Shown here: positions 47,501 through 55,904 of the stretch, piece after piece | Numbering within the stretch: position 1 is the stretch's first letter | Layout: each line of letters starts with the position of its first letter | DNA from: Luidia sarsii | Lineage: Eukaryota > Echinodermata > Asteroidea > Paxillosida > Luidiidae | Direction of reading: 5' to 3' | DNA: 64,000 bases | Assembly: GCA_949987565.1 (NCBI GenBank) | Contig: OX465105.1 | Coordinates: 24,003,474 to 24,067,473 of the forward strand | Translations under genes and position numbers: made by a program | Notes under the pieces: model-generated | Database searches by the model: none | The model's input: only the letters and a program-made list of their open reading frames with translations | Told to the model about the DNA's origin: nothing

Positions 47501-49387
47501 TCGCCACCTGAACAGTTGCGTTTGATCCGCAAGGGAGAGGAAAAGAGACGGAATAAACAAGTGCTGGGAGTCGATTTTCGGGCTTGTTTCGGCAAGCTGG
47601 GAAAGGGTTCCGCTGGACGACCTCTGTGATCACGCGAGGAAAGGCCATACGCTCTGGGAAGGCCCCCACATAGCATGCTCAAAGCCCCCCCCCCCCCAGA
47701 AAAAAAAAAAACTCTGGTGGGACAAAAAAGGCCCCGAAATATTTCCTCAGAGTGTCTCTTTCTTTCTTCGTCGGCTCTTCAGAGCATAACTTCTTCCAAG
47801 AATGCAGTTCTGTTATGGAGGAACAACCGTTTGAAAAAGAGCCATTTTCAATATATTGTCAAATCTTCAAAATAATGAAATATACACAATACCTATATAT
47901 ACAGTAACATATTAACTACAGTAAACGTACTGTAGTAGCCCCTTCCAATCCTTTTTTAAACAATTTTGATATTTTGTACGACGGTCAAATACTCAAATTC
48001 TCAAATTATCAACATTCACAAAAACAAAGTACAAAGGCTACAGTTACTGTAGCTACCCCAATGTAATCATCTTGAAAGTTTCACAATTAGAACAAGTAAA
48101 AAATCACTCCGTGGTAATTGTGGTATATATATTTTCGATTCGTTGACTCCAGAGAAAGGAGCGATCAAGTGTAAACGTTTGCAGATGCAGGGCATAATAA
48201 TTCAGACTGTTTGATGGAGTGGGTCTATTAAGTCATCGGGCCACCTCCCACGAGTCTCATTCCCGGGATGCTCTGAATGTGTGCTCGTCTGCCTCAAGAC
48301 GGCCTTAACAATAATCGGCATTACCGCCTGTTCCACCAGGGATGATCGATATGGAAGGCCATCAAAAAACAATCTCATCATTTCCTATCTCTAAATTATG
48401 TCACTCTCTCTCTCCCTCTCTTTCTGTCCCTGTCTGTCTGTCTGACAGTGACGATCGGTCTGTCTGGCTGTCTCTCTCCCTCTTTCTCTCTCCCTCCTTT
48501 CTCTCTCTGTCTGTCTGTCTCTCTCTCCCTCCCACTCTCTCTCTCTCACTCTCTCCCCTTCTTTCTCTCTCTCCCCTTCTTTCTCTTTCTCTCTCCTTCT
48601 TTCTCTCTCCTCTCTCACCCTTCTTTCTTCCCCCTCTCTCTCCCTCTCTCTCTCTCTCTCTCGGTTCGGGCATCGGGGGAGGAGAGGAAGAGTGGGAGAA
48701 GGAAGAGAGAGGAATAAGACGGGGACGGGGAGGGGGGCAGAGGAGGAGGTGGAGGGGATGGGGACGTTTCAAATCCTTCTTTTATACCGATCTTGATGCT
48801 TAACACTCACAGTCACAATGAAAACCGTAAAACACCTCGTACACATACAAAACAACTACAAGGCCAAATTTACTGTGGCTGGTACATAGGTCCCTATACT
48901 AAGTATACAAATCACTACGGGTCGTCACGTATGAGGCTATGTCTAGTAAGTAGTATGAGTATGCGCCTTTGCTGGATACATTTACAGTTACCAATATCAA
49001 TACTCCCCAAAACAAAAAAAGGAATCCAGTTATTTCTTCGTAAGTTCTCGGAAGAACACGTAATCGGTTGAAGGTCACATTAGCACTAGTAGTAGGCCTA
49101 GGCCTATTCGCCCTTTGCAATATACAAGACTGAATGTCAACCGCTCCCAAATCGATCTCACACACACACACACACACACACACACCCCCCCCCCCACACG
49201 AACCAAAACTTGAAGAGCCCGCGCTCGGCGAAAGTGTACATGTACTTACCAATCCCTCCATGAGTTTGTCGAGTCCTAGCCCCGGTGCCAGGGGTAAACT
49301 CTGGCCGGTCGCCTCCATCAGGCCGACCGAGACGAGCAGCAGCGCCACGGCCCAGGAACGCGGCCTTCTCCCGGTGCTGGTACCCAT
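26439..49387 (-). CDS. Gene B: MMP-like pseudoprotease, complete, 8 exons
   Basis: Minus-strand join 49387-49250, 42910-42642, 41557-41271, 40755-40597, 32229-32117, 28133-27983, 27262-27005, 26551-26439 (1488 nt, 495 aa). All junctions are GT/AG and phases match gene A exactly. Order: signal peptide about 1-28; propeptide from EFLKKYDYI (47) to cysteine switch PRCGCGD 101-107; no furin site; catalytic-domain fold about 125-285; very short hinge 286-299; hemopexin domain between Cys300 and Cys494, ending two residues before the stop, so secreted with no anchor. The active site is HLIGHSIGLGH 241-251: the zinc histidines and Met-turn (SVMYP) are kept but the catalytic Glu is Leu242. Predicted to fold and possibly bind zinc, but not to cleave. 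An open frame this long, with clean splice sites, argues against a decayed pseudogene. Confidence 0.92.
26552..27004 (-). other. Gene B intron 7
   Basis: 453 bases. The sense-strand polypyrimidine tract before exon 8 contains a run of 12 C. Confidence 0.8.
27005..27262 (-). CDS. Gene B exon 7: hemopexin blades 2 to 3
   Basis: Codons 374-458: SKLWMYGGW, GYPKPLFTLGLPNNLDAAVH, KDKLVYQVDEETGRVDEGFP and ALWRKLPKRVDSGFHYEG. Acceptor ACCAG, donor GTAAAA. Confidence 0.9.
27311..27484. repeat. Degenerate element with histone-type stem-loop in gene B intron 6
   Basis: AGTTTGCGGCGACACAAAG at one side and CCACCATGCAAACCTTCACC at the other resemble the ends of 30313-30432. At 27391-27406 the plus strand reads AGCTCTTTTCAGAGCC. 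Confidence 0.45.
27983..28133 (-). CDS. Gene B exon 6: hemopexin blade 1 to 2
   Basis: Codons 323-372: GDKFWRLKSPG, then GGVDAVYQRTQDWRVVLIKG. It joins exon 5 as HLFK|GDKFWRL, a standard blade junction. The frame is not ATG-opened and was found by matching the family and splice phase. Acceptor TATAG, donor GTTAGT. Confidence 0.87.
28569..29599. repeat. 10-bp minisatellite, about 100 units
   Basis: Unit AGCCAGCCAC with sparse substitutions (AGTCAC, AGCCCC, AACCAC, CGGCCA). Ten-base units return to frame every 30 bases and lack stops, so open frames up to 392 codons appear on both strands; they are not genes. The plus strand is almost free of T. Confidence 0.92.
29905..30085. mobile_element. 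GATCGAAACGT-family foldback plus extra arm
   Basis: AGAGGGCCTGACGTTTTGATCC and the inverse AGGATCGAAACGTCAGGCCC, with AGTTAGAGG/CTCTAACT ends, followed by another degenerate arm to 30085. This subfamily ends in CCCTCTAACTTTTGAGATT rather than CCCACTAAATTTTAAGAT. Confidence 0.7.
30313..30432. mobile_element. 120-bp inverted-repeat element with exact histone-type stem-loop
   Basis: Ends TCAAGTGGAAGTTTTGCGGT and ACCGGTAAACTTCCACTTGA are inverse copies, continuing into GACACCATGTAAC / GTTACACGGTGTC. The centre at 30359-30374 reads GGCTCTTTTCAGAGCC followed by AC, which matches the metazoan histone mRNA 3' hairpin. Confidence 0.75.
30888..31397. repeat. 28-bp minisatellite, about 18 units
   Basis: Unit GACTCGGACTCGACCTTTCG then CGACTAAT, with variants TTTTGCG, GAGACTCG and CTCTGACTCG. 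Spacing is a steady 28 bases. Confidence 0.9.
32117..32229 (-). CDS. Gene B exon 5: short hinge and hemopexin start
   Basis: Codons 286-322: a 14-residue hinge (PMLPAAELKSSAAP), Cys300, and FDEVAVLMGDIHLFK, the first blade strand. The hinge is far shorter than in gene A and lacks the Pro/Lys repeats. Acceptor CTACAG, donor GTATGT. Confidence 0.88.
32341..33420. mobile_element. 1-kb inverted-repeat element, copy 1
   Basis: GAATATGCATCAGTTACTGA (left) and CCTGATGCATATTCATATCT (right) are inverse ends. Contents match 58390-59338 in order: GGCGCTCTCACCTCCGACCC, CTAACCCTAACCCTAACCC (32834-32852), and repeated TTCTCGGCTGAGACGAGCGC blocks. No transposase is seen. Confidence 0.75.
34363..34750. mobile_element. 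Foldback with degenerate telomere-repeat core, copy 1
   Basis: Left arm 34363-34450 (ACCGGTGTCATGCCAAATAG to GGTCGCTGATTGG) and right arm 34681-34750 (CCAATCAGCGATCAGTATGC to GGCAGGACACCGGT) are inverse; the left has one extra TGCCAAATAGTGTCCCC. The centre 34560-34680 is CCCTAACCCTAA-like with drift to CCTAAT. Same element at 56724-57115. Confidence 0.85.
34911..35256. mobile_element. 346-bp inverted-repeat element (CAGCCGTGTTCGCATTGGAC ends)
   Basis: CAGCCGTGTTCGCATTGGAC at the left and GTCCAATGCGAACACGGCTG at the right are exact inverse copies. Internal TTCCGCGG / CCGCGG motifs repeat in both orientations. Non-coding. Confidence 0.8.
35385..35458 (-). repeat. tRNA-derived SINE-like repeat
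   Basis: Minus strand: GCATAGCTCAGGTGGTAAGA (A-box-like), GGGTTCAAGACCCGG (B-box-like), ending TCCAGTCA then AAGTTTTCC. The flank repeats the ATCTAAAGAGTAAAGG leader type. Confidence 0.6.
35709..36154. mobile_element. 446-bp inverted-repeat element (TCAGCGTGTTTCTACTGA ends)
   Basis: Exact 18-bp inverted ends at 35709-35726 and 36137-36154. Inside, GTGTTTCTACT recurs (near 35800, 35957, 36069) beside ACACCCGG/CCGGGTGT motifs. Non-coding, non-autonomous. Confidence 0.75.
36296..36375 (-). repeat. Single arm of GATCGAAACGT family
   Basis: AAAATTTAGTGGGCCTGACG to TTTCTCAAAGGCAGAGTGAC, then a tail matching the reverse of 7655-7690 (GTACACGGAGGAAGG). Confidence 0.7.
37058..37310. mobile_element. 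MITE family 1, copy D (reverse orientation)
   Basis: TGTGACCCGGCACAGCATAA to TCGTTGTGCCGGGTCACA. TA dinucleotides flank both ends, a possible target duplication. Confidence 0.78.
39132..39335. mobile_element. MITE family 2, copy
   Basis: GGCCGTTCACGAAATTAAGG at the left; internal TTTTCAGGTTTTGTCAGACG; the right end breaks off after GACGAAACG. Confidence 0.65.
39603..39676 (+). repeat. tRNA-derived SINE-like repeat
   Basis: GGGCTAGATAGCTCAGATGG then TAAGAGC, and GGTCTCGGGTTCAAGTC (B box). The upstream leader AAAGACTAGTTGACT plus CACCATCTAA is shared with the other copies. The 3' part is degraded (CGGTCTCTGGTTC). Confidence 0.65.
40597..40755 (-). CDS. Gene B exon 4: active-site helix with Glu to Leu change
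   Basis: 159 nt, the same length as gene A exon 4. Encodes GIDLFQMLVHLIGHSIGLGH (G232 completed here), then PDPQSVMYPL and DDMAGLHALYG. The codon at the catalytic position is CTG on the minus strand; changing a Glu codon to CTG needs at least two substitutions. Acceptor TTCCAG, donor GTAGGA. Confidence 0.93.
40866..41105. repeat. GATCGAAACGT-family arms in gene B intron 3
   Basis: One arm at 40866-40925 (TTAGAGGGCCTGACATTTCG) and a collapsed foldback at 41041-41100 (AGGGCCTGACGTTTCGATCC / AGGATCTAAACGTCAGGCCC). Confidence 0.65.
41271..41557 (-). CDS. Gene B exon 3: N-terminal catalytic-domain fold
   Basis: Codons 137-231: ISRIPKGQSKRVFRRVLREA, ADIHVRFMG, NHGDRRPFWHPMEEVGHGFP and GEIHLDASENFTF. 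The structural-zinc ligands (His188, Asp190, His203, His217) are kept, but the calcium loop FDGxGG of active MMPs is replaced by FWHPME. Acceptor AACAG, donor GTAAGA. Confidence 0.92.
42125..42622. repeat. GGTC/AGTC tetranucleotide array in gene B intron 2
   Basis: GTCGGTCAGTCGGTCGG runs with a larger unit of about 100-120 bases marked by TTTTTAATCGGTTAGTCGGT and AATAGTAGATCGGCAGG. It stops about 20 bases from the exon 2 donor. Confidence 0.85.
42642..42910 (-). CDS. Gene B exon 2: propeptide with PRCGCGD switch
   Basis: Codons 47-135 plus two bases: EFLKKYDYIDIDAGKGGNG, IGRFQTFQGLAVTETID and MEVPRCGCGD. The switch has a second Cys (Cys105) two residues after Cys103. No basic cleavage site follows. 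Acceptor ATCCAG, donor GTTAGA. Confidence 0.9.
43452..43531 (-). repeat. tRNA-derived SINE-like repeat, diverged
   Basis: Minus strand: GGGCTGGATAGCTCTCATGG (A-box-like), then GGTCGCTGGTTCGAGGCC (B-box-like) and GGTCCGGT. Flank ATGGCGGCCTTTCC is shared with 35470. Confidence 0.55.
44010..45008. repeat. 47-bp minisatellite (GATTGGTACC), about 20 units
   Basis: Unit GGGATTGGTACCCGTTTCAC then TTGGGATTGAAAGGTACCAA then TTTGTAT, changing to GGTACCTTTCAATTGGGATT in the second half. GGTACC palindromes occur in most units. Two unit classes suggest two expansion phases. Confidence 0.88.
45692..45760 (+). repeat. Degenerate arm of GATCGAAACGT family
   Basis: AAAAGGTCCTGTATGCTAG, AGAAACGTCAGGCCC, TCTAACTTTTGAGATGTATG. 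Confidence 0.6.
46278..46575 (+). pseudogene. LINE reverse-transcriptase C-terminal remnant
   Basis: Translation across frames gives KRRRWKRLRLCRV then LRKADPSPFYTIALSWHP, a stop, and GKVETGRSKTT. This resembles the RRWKWLGHVLR ... ALRWTPQGKRKRGRPKTTW tail of non-LTR retrotransposon proteins. It has a stop and at least one frameshift, so it is dead. Confidence 0.5.
48396..48662. repeat. CT-rich simple repeat
   Basis: Tracts of TCTCTCTCCC and CTTTCTCTCT with CTGTCTGTCTGTCTG. Non-coding. Confidence 0.85.
49157..49197. repeat. (CA)n followed by C run
   Basis: About 13 CA dinucleotides then ten or more C, 50 bases from the gene B exon 1 donor inside intron 1. Confidence 0.85.
49250..49387 (-). 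CDS. Gene B exon 1: signal peptide
   Basis: 46 codons. MGTSTGRRPRSWAVALLLVS has a basic start and a hydrophobic core; cleavage is likely after ATG (residue 27). Ends LMEGL in phase 0, donor GTAAGT. Confidence 0.87.
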
Positions 49388-49441
49388 AACTCGCGGGGGC
49401 GCCCGAGCGAACGAACTTCTCCGCCAGAGAAGACGGGGGAC

Positions 49442-49449
49442 CTTTTATG
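49442..49449 (-). promoter_or_regulatory. Candidate TATA box of gene B
   Basis: Minus strand CATAAAAG, about 55 bases before the ATG. A start 25-30 bases downstream would leave an untranslated leader of about 30 nt. Confidence 0.4.
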
Positions 49450-49489
49450 TTTCCAAAAGGCGACTGAACCGCCGAACGACTTTTACGGC

Positions 49490-50837
49490 CTAGCTAGCCT
49501 AGGTTCTCGGTGGGCGATTGGGAGCCAATTAGTCCGGTTAACGCGAAGGGTAAGCCGAAGGGGGGAAAACACTTCTTTTTTTTGTTCACTTCGCATGGAG
49601 CACAAACAAAATCGAGAGGTTCGAAGCTGCCGGTATCGTGCGTGGCCCAGCGGTGAATGAGCAGCTTTGCAGAAAGTCAACCAGCTCCGTAAACAGCCAC
49701 GGGCCAGGCGGTAATAGATCGGCTCTTCCACTTCCCGCGCAAAGGACTGAGTCGTCACTGCCACACGCGTGGTGAAGGGACCCGCTTTTTAAAGTTCGGT
49801 CGGGTGGGTTTTGTGTGCGTGCGTTTGCGGATGGTTCGGCCCAATTACGGGGATGGCCCCCCCCCTTGATCTGCGTGAAAGGGGTTTGTTTTGGGGGAGA
49901 GGGGAGTGGCCTCCTACCGGCGGGGAAGCAATCAAGTCTCAGGGGTGGGCTGGTTCGGCCCTTTCCACGAAACCACAAAGAGAGGGAAAAATGTCCTTCC
50001 ACAAGCCTAGAGGAGGCGTTCGAAAATGGGGTAAAAAAAAAAAAAAAAAAAAAAAAACCTCCTCCCCCATGGACACACTTTCGTTGATCCCGTAAGCCAT
50101 CCGTGGGTGTTTTTTTGTTTTATGGCAGGGAGCCAGCGACGGCTTTGACTCGGGCTGGGGTTAGAATCGGCATGGGACGTATGCGTGACGTGACGCGGCA
50201 ATCGTGACTGGTGAAAGATTGCCACCACGTACATTAAAATAAACTTGGGCCATTTCCAAAAACGGCAAAGAAACAAAATAATAACCTGGACTTCATCTTA
50301 CCGTACCTTCGACCAAACGTTTTTTTTTCTCGGGAAAGATCAACAAATATATTTCCGTAGATTCTGGGCAAGATTCCACCAGAGGTACCGGTACAGCTTG
50401 AACCTCATGCAGAGCTTGAGCCGTGAGTGTAAAGACGTAAATAGTGCCTCCTTTGTTATCAACAACATGATACATAGACAAGAAAATACACCCTCATACT
50501 AGTATAGACGGGCCGTGGATGTATGGTTATTCGAAGCGACTCCTTCTAGGAAACACAGAACTGCATGCCCTACAAAACTCTGAACATGAATCAGTGGATG
50601 ATTCGCTCCCTAGCCTTCATAATCTAAGACACCCTTACAAGTTACATCCTGCTGGCCATTTCTAGGGCTTCTTTTTCACATCGCATGGGCGGCTCCATTC
50701 AGATGGCACCGCTGGGCCGTCGTAGAAAACGCAACAAGGTACCGCGGATCGCTTGGCATTCCTCGCGTGCTGTGATCGAAGGACGCGTCGCGACAGAGAG
50801 GGCGAGAGTCAGGTGTCTGCATGGCCAATGCGCGGAC
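49490..50837. other. Intergenic upstream of gene B, no gene seen
   Basis: Contains a 22-base A run near 50033. No coding region supported. Confidence 0.4.
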
Positions 50838-50998
50838 GAGAGGAGGAAACGGATAGGGGAGAGGGGAGAGAGGGGAGGGGGTGAGGGAGAGGGTGTGAGA
50901 GAGAGGTAGAGGGCGAGGGAGAGAGAGAGGTAGAGGGAGAGGGAGAGAGAGGGTGAGAGAAAGGGTGCGAGAGAGCGGTAAAGGGAGAGGTAGAGGGA

Positions 50999-51076
<78 letters not shown>

Positions 51077-51417
51077 GAGAGAGGGAGAGAGGGTGAGAGG
51101 GGGTGTGAGAGAGAGGAGGGGGAGGGGAGAGAGGGGAGAGATGAGAGAAGGGAGAGAGGGGGTGTACGTGAGAGAGATGGAGATAGGGAGAGAGAGGGGA
51201 GGGTAGAGGGATAGGAGAGAGGGAGAAGTGAGAAGGGAGGAGAGAAGGGTAGAGAGAGGGGGCGTGAGTAGGTGAGAGATGGAGGGAGAGACTGTGAGAG
51301 AGGGAGGGAGAGAGGGGGAGGGAGAGATGAGAGAGGGGGAGAGGGTAGTGAGAGAGTGGGGAGATGGGATGAGAAATAAAGGGAAGAGAGAGGGGAGGGG
51401 GAGAGAGAAACTGAGGA
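50838..51417. repeat. GA-rich polypurine tract
   Basis: GGGAGAGGGAGAGAGAGGG type over about 580 bases, including a pure (GA)n run at 51005-51040. Open frames on the minus strand (Ser/Pro/Leu) are artefacts. Confidence 0.88.
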
Positions 51418-52369
51418 GAGGAACATATCTCTCAGCTCATTATACCTCAACCCGCGGAGATACCAGTGGATATGATACACCGATGACGCTTATATACCTA
51501 TGTAACCTAAGAAGCACTATCCACAGTCCGTACACAAGTCTCGTGTTGCTCCCATCATGTCCAATCGCGTGTCTGCCAAGGAAATACCACATCTGATCTC
51601 CTGGACCTGCCACGCTGTGTCCTCTCCTCCTCGATTTCAGATACAAATGTTTCGTTATATCTTCGTCTGGCCCCAGCCAAGAGACGGAAGATGTTGTGTT
51701 TGCCATCGGTGGCCATTTTTCATGGAACCGCGTGAACGCCAACCTTCGCTGTTCGTATAGCCTTACCGCTAAACCAGGTCACGACAGCCGAATTCCAAGT
51801 CGGTGCCCTTTGCTAGTGCCGAGCATCCGATATTCGACAACAGGCCATACGCAACGGGCATTAGTTGAATGAAGCATGCCAGCAATCTTCCGAGGAAGAA
51901 TGTTCGTGCTTGGCAAGTATACAAAACGAAATTGGGCCCAGTTCGGCAAACAAAACAAAAAAACTCGGGGCTCCGAGAAGTGTAAATTATAGCTGTTGCT
52001 ATATACCGACGCTTACGTCAATGATTAACTTTAATCTTTTACAGGTGCTACACAAGGCTATCGGTGCCATTCCAGGGCATCTGAAGAAGTTGTCAGTTCC
52101 GATAAAATCAGAGGTCACAAGAAGTTAGTTCAGAAATGCTGCTATAAACAGTATATACACCCCTTTCTCCTGGATTCCCCATGGCATAACCAAGGCTCGC
52201 CTAATACCTCCTTGCCATAACTATATAACGCCCGAGCCATTTCTTCCACAGATTCGGGGCTTTGGGTTTTAACGCAAACGCAAAGTGGACCGGCGGACAA
52301 TGAAGGATGCTGTCCTGCAGTCAACACCGGCTTCTGCCCTTGTCACATCTTCATGAAAACGGATCTGAT
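51418..52369. other. Intergenic, no gene recognised
   Basis: Short frames only; no family recognised. Confidence 0.35.
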
Positions 52370-52555
52370 GTCGCGATGCCCAACGCGGCCTCGAGGCCGG
52401 ACCGCTGCCCCGCCGTCGTGTCCGGGCCCGAAGGACGGCGAGGCGGGCGGCTCCTCTCGCCCCCGGGGCATCCGCGACGACCACCGGGGCTGACCGGGCC
52501 CTGCATGCAGCGGGCTCTCCGGCCCGCGGGGTTCCCGGAGCAGTCAGCCCGGTAG
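52370..52555. other. GC-rich island of unknown nature
   Basis: Strongly GC-rich and CpG-rich against AT-rich flanks, open in several frames on both strands. Composition resembles the MMP exons, but no domain is recognisable and no clear splice pair fits. It could be a CpG island or a decayed exon. Confidence 0.3.
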
Positions 52556-52844
52556 TGTTTATTGAATTTCTGCCAAGCGGAGCGGACAATCGCTGGATGG
52601 GGGGAGACCTCCCCTAATGATACCATATACCACAACCACGGACCCCGCATTGTCAAAATTGTTGTCAAAACACAACGATGGACCATCCCCACCCCCACCC
52701 CCACCCCCAACATGACCCCTGGGCAAAAGACAGTGCTCCTAATCGTTACCGAATGGGTAATTACCCTGTGACCAAAATCAAACGGCCAATTATTCCCCCA
52801 TGAATGACAACAGAAAATCAGGGCGGTATAGTACAGCCATTCTC

Positions 52845-53083
52845 GCGAGAAAGGAAGCTGATGACGGCACAACGGAGACAGCGCTACATTGGACTCAAGA
52901 AGGAAGGACGAAGATGGGGTCTGCCCAAAAATCCCCTGGCGACGGACCGTGGAAAATTAAATGGCTAACCTCCACCAGACCCGGGGATCACTCCAGAGAA
53001 AGGCACAAGGTAGACGGGAGTGGAGGGCTTTTGTTGCACTGCCCTACATGCCAGGAGGCATAATGGGCAGTAAGTAAGTAAGT
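52845..53083 (+). pseudogene. LINE reverse-transcriptase C-terminal remnant with (GTAA)n tail
   Basis: Reads RKEADDGTTETALHWTQEGR, then after a frameshift WRRTVEN, a stop, and MANLHQTRGSLQRKAQGRRE then WRAFVALPY. This is the typical C-terminus of RTE/CR1-like LINE proteins. It is followed at once by (GTAA)4, a LINE-type 3' tail. Confidence 0.7.
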
Positions 53084-53319
53084 AAACGCGGCCATGGAGT
53101 ATCAAACCGTCTGTATCTCCGGAGCCTGCATGCTCTGTCTCCCCATAGAGTAAGGACACGTTATGGCCTCACCCTCTTCTGTCTCCGTATCAGTGCGAAG
53201 ACACAGCGCTGACAGCAGTGACCTTTCACCGCGGAGGTATACTCACCACGCCTTCACTGGATCTATGTGGGGGGAGGGAGATGAAACAAACAATCGCATT
53301 TTTAAATGCCGGCAATTAT

Positions 53320-53582
53320 GGCCGTTTACGAAATGAAGGCTATAGGCTCGGGGCTAGGCTTCGGTCATGTTTATCTTACTCGTTATAATATCACAGGCAT
53401 CTCAAAACAAGCGTTTGACCCCCAGTTTCTTGGTGGGTACTCTGTACCATGTCTGTACTTTCCAAGCACAACGAACCTGAAATTTAGGAAACAATGAAAC
53501 CACGGCCGGGATTACCGGGTTTTGTCAGACGGAGACGAAGCCTGAACCCGGGCCTATAAGCCTTCATTTCGTGTAAACGGCC
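53320..53582. mobile_element. MITE family 2, full copy
   Basis: GGCCGTTTACGAAATGAAGG and CCTTCATTTCGTGTAAACGG then CC are inverted ends of this 263-bp element. It is the best-preserved copy. Confidence 0.78.
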
Positions 53583-53841
53583 GTTGGGTCATTCGACTCG
53601 TTTCGTCCCGACCACTGTCGGTGCACCCTGGGTCGACAGTCGACACACACCGATCCTTGCTCTGTGATTGCGCAACTCCACGCACGTAGGTGGATGGATT
53701 CTACCGGTGACTGGTCGCATCGGGTATCGCCTGCCGCCCCACGATTGGTCGGAAGTTACGATAATTATGGGATTAGGGGAACCGAGAACAAGTCCATTTT
53801 GACATCGACATCTTATAACCGTATTCTAGTAAAAACCAGAC

Positions 53842-53962
53842 ATCTAAAATTTAGTGGGCCTGACGTTTCGATCCTAGCAGGACCTTTCTCAAAGGCAGAG
53901 TGCCTTTGCCTTTGAGAAAGGTCCTGCTAGGATCGAAACGTCAGGCCCACTAAATTTTAGAT
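53842..53962. mobile_element. GATCGAAACGT foldback, 121 bp
   Basis: ATCTAAAATTTAGTGGGCCT to AGGCCCACTAAATTTTAGAT, with arms of about 57 bp. Right flank continues the family tail (TTTACATTTTGGTAATTTTA, GTCAGTAAGCAGTTTGCAAC). Confidence 0.82.
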
Positions 53963-54090
53963 TTACATTTTGGTAATTTTAGTCAGTAAGCAGTTTGCAA
54001 CATTTTTGTATATCACCAAAAACCAGACATGAGTAAAGTGCAAAAATGTTACGAACTATACTGCCTAAAATTCAAATGCAATTATCAGAA

Positions 54091-54180
54091 ATGAGGAGCG
54101 CCTGACGTTTCGATCCTAGCTGGACCTTTCTCAAAGGTAGGCGTACTAGAAACTTCTGCCTTTGAGAAAGGTCCAGACTA
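54091..54180. mobile_element. GATCGAAACGT foldback, degenerate
   Basis: AGGAGCGCCTGACGTTTCGA and TGCCTTTGAGAAAGGTCCAG. The right arm is truncated. Confidence 0.65.
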
Positions 54181-54956
54181 CGTTCTATAACCCCCACCAT
54201 CACCTGTGAACGGTTTATGGGTCCAGTGTTTTAATGGCTACATAGTGTCCTTGGCGTGAAGAAGATGCCATAAACAAAATAAAAGCCTTTCAGCATATAT
54301 ATGTCGACTGTTGTCGTTTAGATAAAAAAAAATGGCTATAGGCCTATTGTTGTAAGTTGAATAGGACTTTCAAACGAAAAACAACGAATAATGAATACCA
54401 ACCGATGCTAAGGACCAAGAAAATAAACAATGTTTCAGATTTGGACAGATTTGAGAGGAGTTTTTCCGTCACCGATTTCTACGAATCAGTCTGACAGATT
54501 GCCTTGATTGGTGTGCATTCCAGAGACGGGCGACCTTCGTGGAAACACGGGCCGCGTTCAACGCGGCGTGCAGACAACAGCCGGCCTAACCCATATCCCG
54601 GCGGTTCGCCGTAGGATTCCCCGCCCTAATACGCAATGGAGCGTGATGGCTGCGTGAAACCAGGCGTGCACGGGGGGGACCAGCTGTGCTCGACTATAGA
54701 GAGACCGCGCCGGCAGATGCGTCACCCGCCCTCATTGATGCCCTCGAATGTAGGCGAAAATGACGCCGTTTCCGGTCGGTGACGTCACTGTCAGAAATCG
54801 TCCAAAAACGCCTACTTGTACCGTGCTTATAACATGCCACAGTCAATGCGTACGAGTATCTGCACGTAAAGCGTGGCTTTTGCCCATTGGCTACGATGAC
54901 ACACAAGTCTCTGCATTTGAAGAGATAATGACGGATAGAAAGATCCGTCTTCCGCG
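54181..54956. other. Intergenic, no gene seen
   Basis: No recognisable coding or repeat feature. Confidence 0.4.
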
Positions 54957-55395
54957 AATTGTCTGTCTGTCTGTCCTGGCCTTGTGTGTCATTGTCTCTC
55001 TTTTTGTCAGTCAGGAGAAGTAGGCTATAGGCCTCCGTGGTTTGTCTGTCTGTCCGTATGTCACTGTTTCTGTTTCTTTCGGTATCTCTGCACCCGTCGT
55101 TTGCCTGTCAAGAGACAAGAGTATGTCCCAGTCCATGTTTGTCTGTCTGCCTGCCTGTCTGTCTGTCCGTCTGTCTGCCTGTCTATCATGCCTGCCTGTC
55201 TGCCTGTCTGCCTGCATGTCTGCCTGCCTGCCTGTCTGTCTGTCTGCCTGTCTTTCCTGCTGTCTTTCTGTCAGTCTATAATTGTGTCTGCATGTATTTA
55301 TGCCCTATCTGTGTTTGTCTGTCTGTCTGTCTATCTATCTGTCTGTCTCTGTCTCTCAGTCTGACGATTTGTCTGTCTGCCGCACTGTCTGTATG
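54957..55395. repeat. (TCTG/CCTG)n tetranucleotide repeat
   Basis: CTGTCTGTCTGCCTGCCTG tracts interrupted by unique segments. Open frames rich in Cys/Leu/Ser are artefacts. Confidence 0.85.
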
Positions 55396-55904
55396 TTTAT
55401 TAGTTTCTTTGTTTTTCTTTCTTCTTCATCACGAACACATTTTATTCTTTGTCTTCATCGTTCATCGGCACATGAACACAGAGACCTCCTATACACTGCA
55501 TCAAAAGTCACAACACCAGGCAAAGAATGTGTATCAAGGCGCAATCGAATCCAATCTGACAGTAGATCCGTGTTCCACAATTCCACCGGGTCTGTTAAGT
55601 TCCGCGGGCTAAGTTTCGATCGAATCGCTAATCAGCGCGCGGTATGAAGTGCCACCACACCATCCGCCACATCGCGTCTCATGAAGCGAAGTCTTGAGAC
55701 GTGACGGAATTGAGCGATTCTCCATCTGTTTCAGAAACCATAATTAAAGAGGCAGTGTCGTCAGTATATTTAACCATTTTTCAAATAGCGCCCTCCTGTG
55801 ATCTCAATGCATTTAAGTAGGAACCCACACTGTGTTCCTGATAAGAAGTGTGGCCAGCATGGCCTTGGGGGTTTCTGGTACTGGGCTAAAACAAACAACT
55901 GAAA

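Larger units (their letters stand above)
42911..49249 (-). other. Gene B intron 1 (6.3 kb)
   Basis: Holds a tRNA-like repeat, the 47-bp minisatellite, a LINE remnant, a CT array and a CA/C run next to the exon 1 donor. 42980-43440, 45200-45690, 45780-46275 and 46580-48395 show no gene. Confidence 0.8.

Noticed and set aside
50809..51480. 223-codon Ser/Pro/Leu frame
   Set aside because: Complement of a GA-rich simple repeat.
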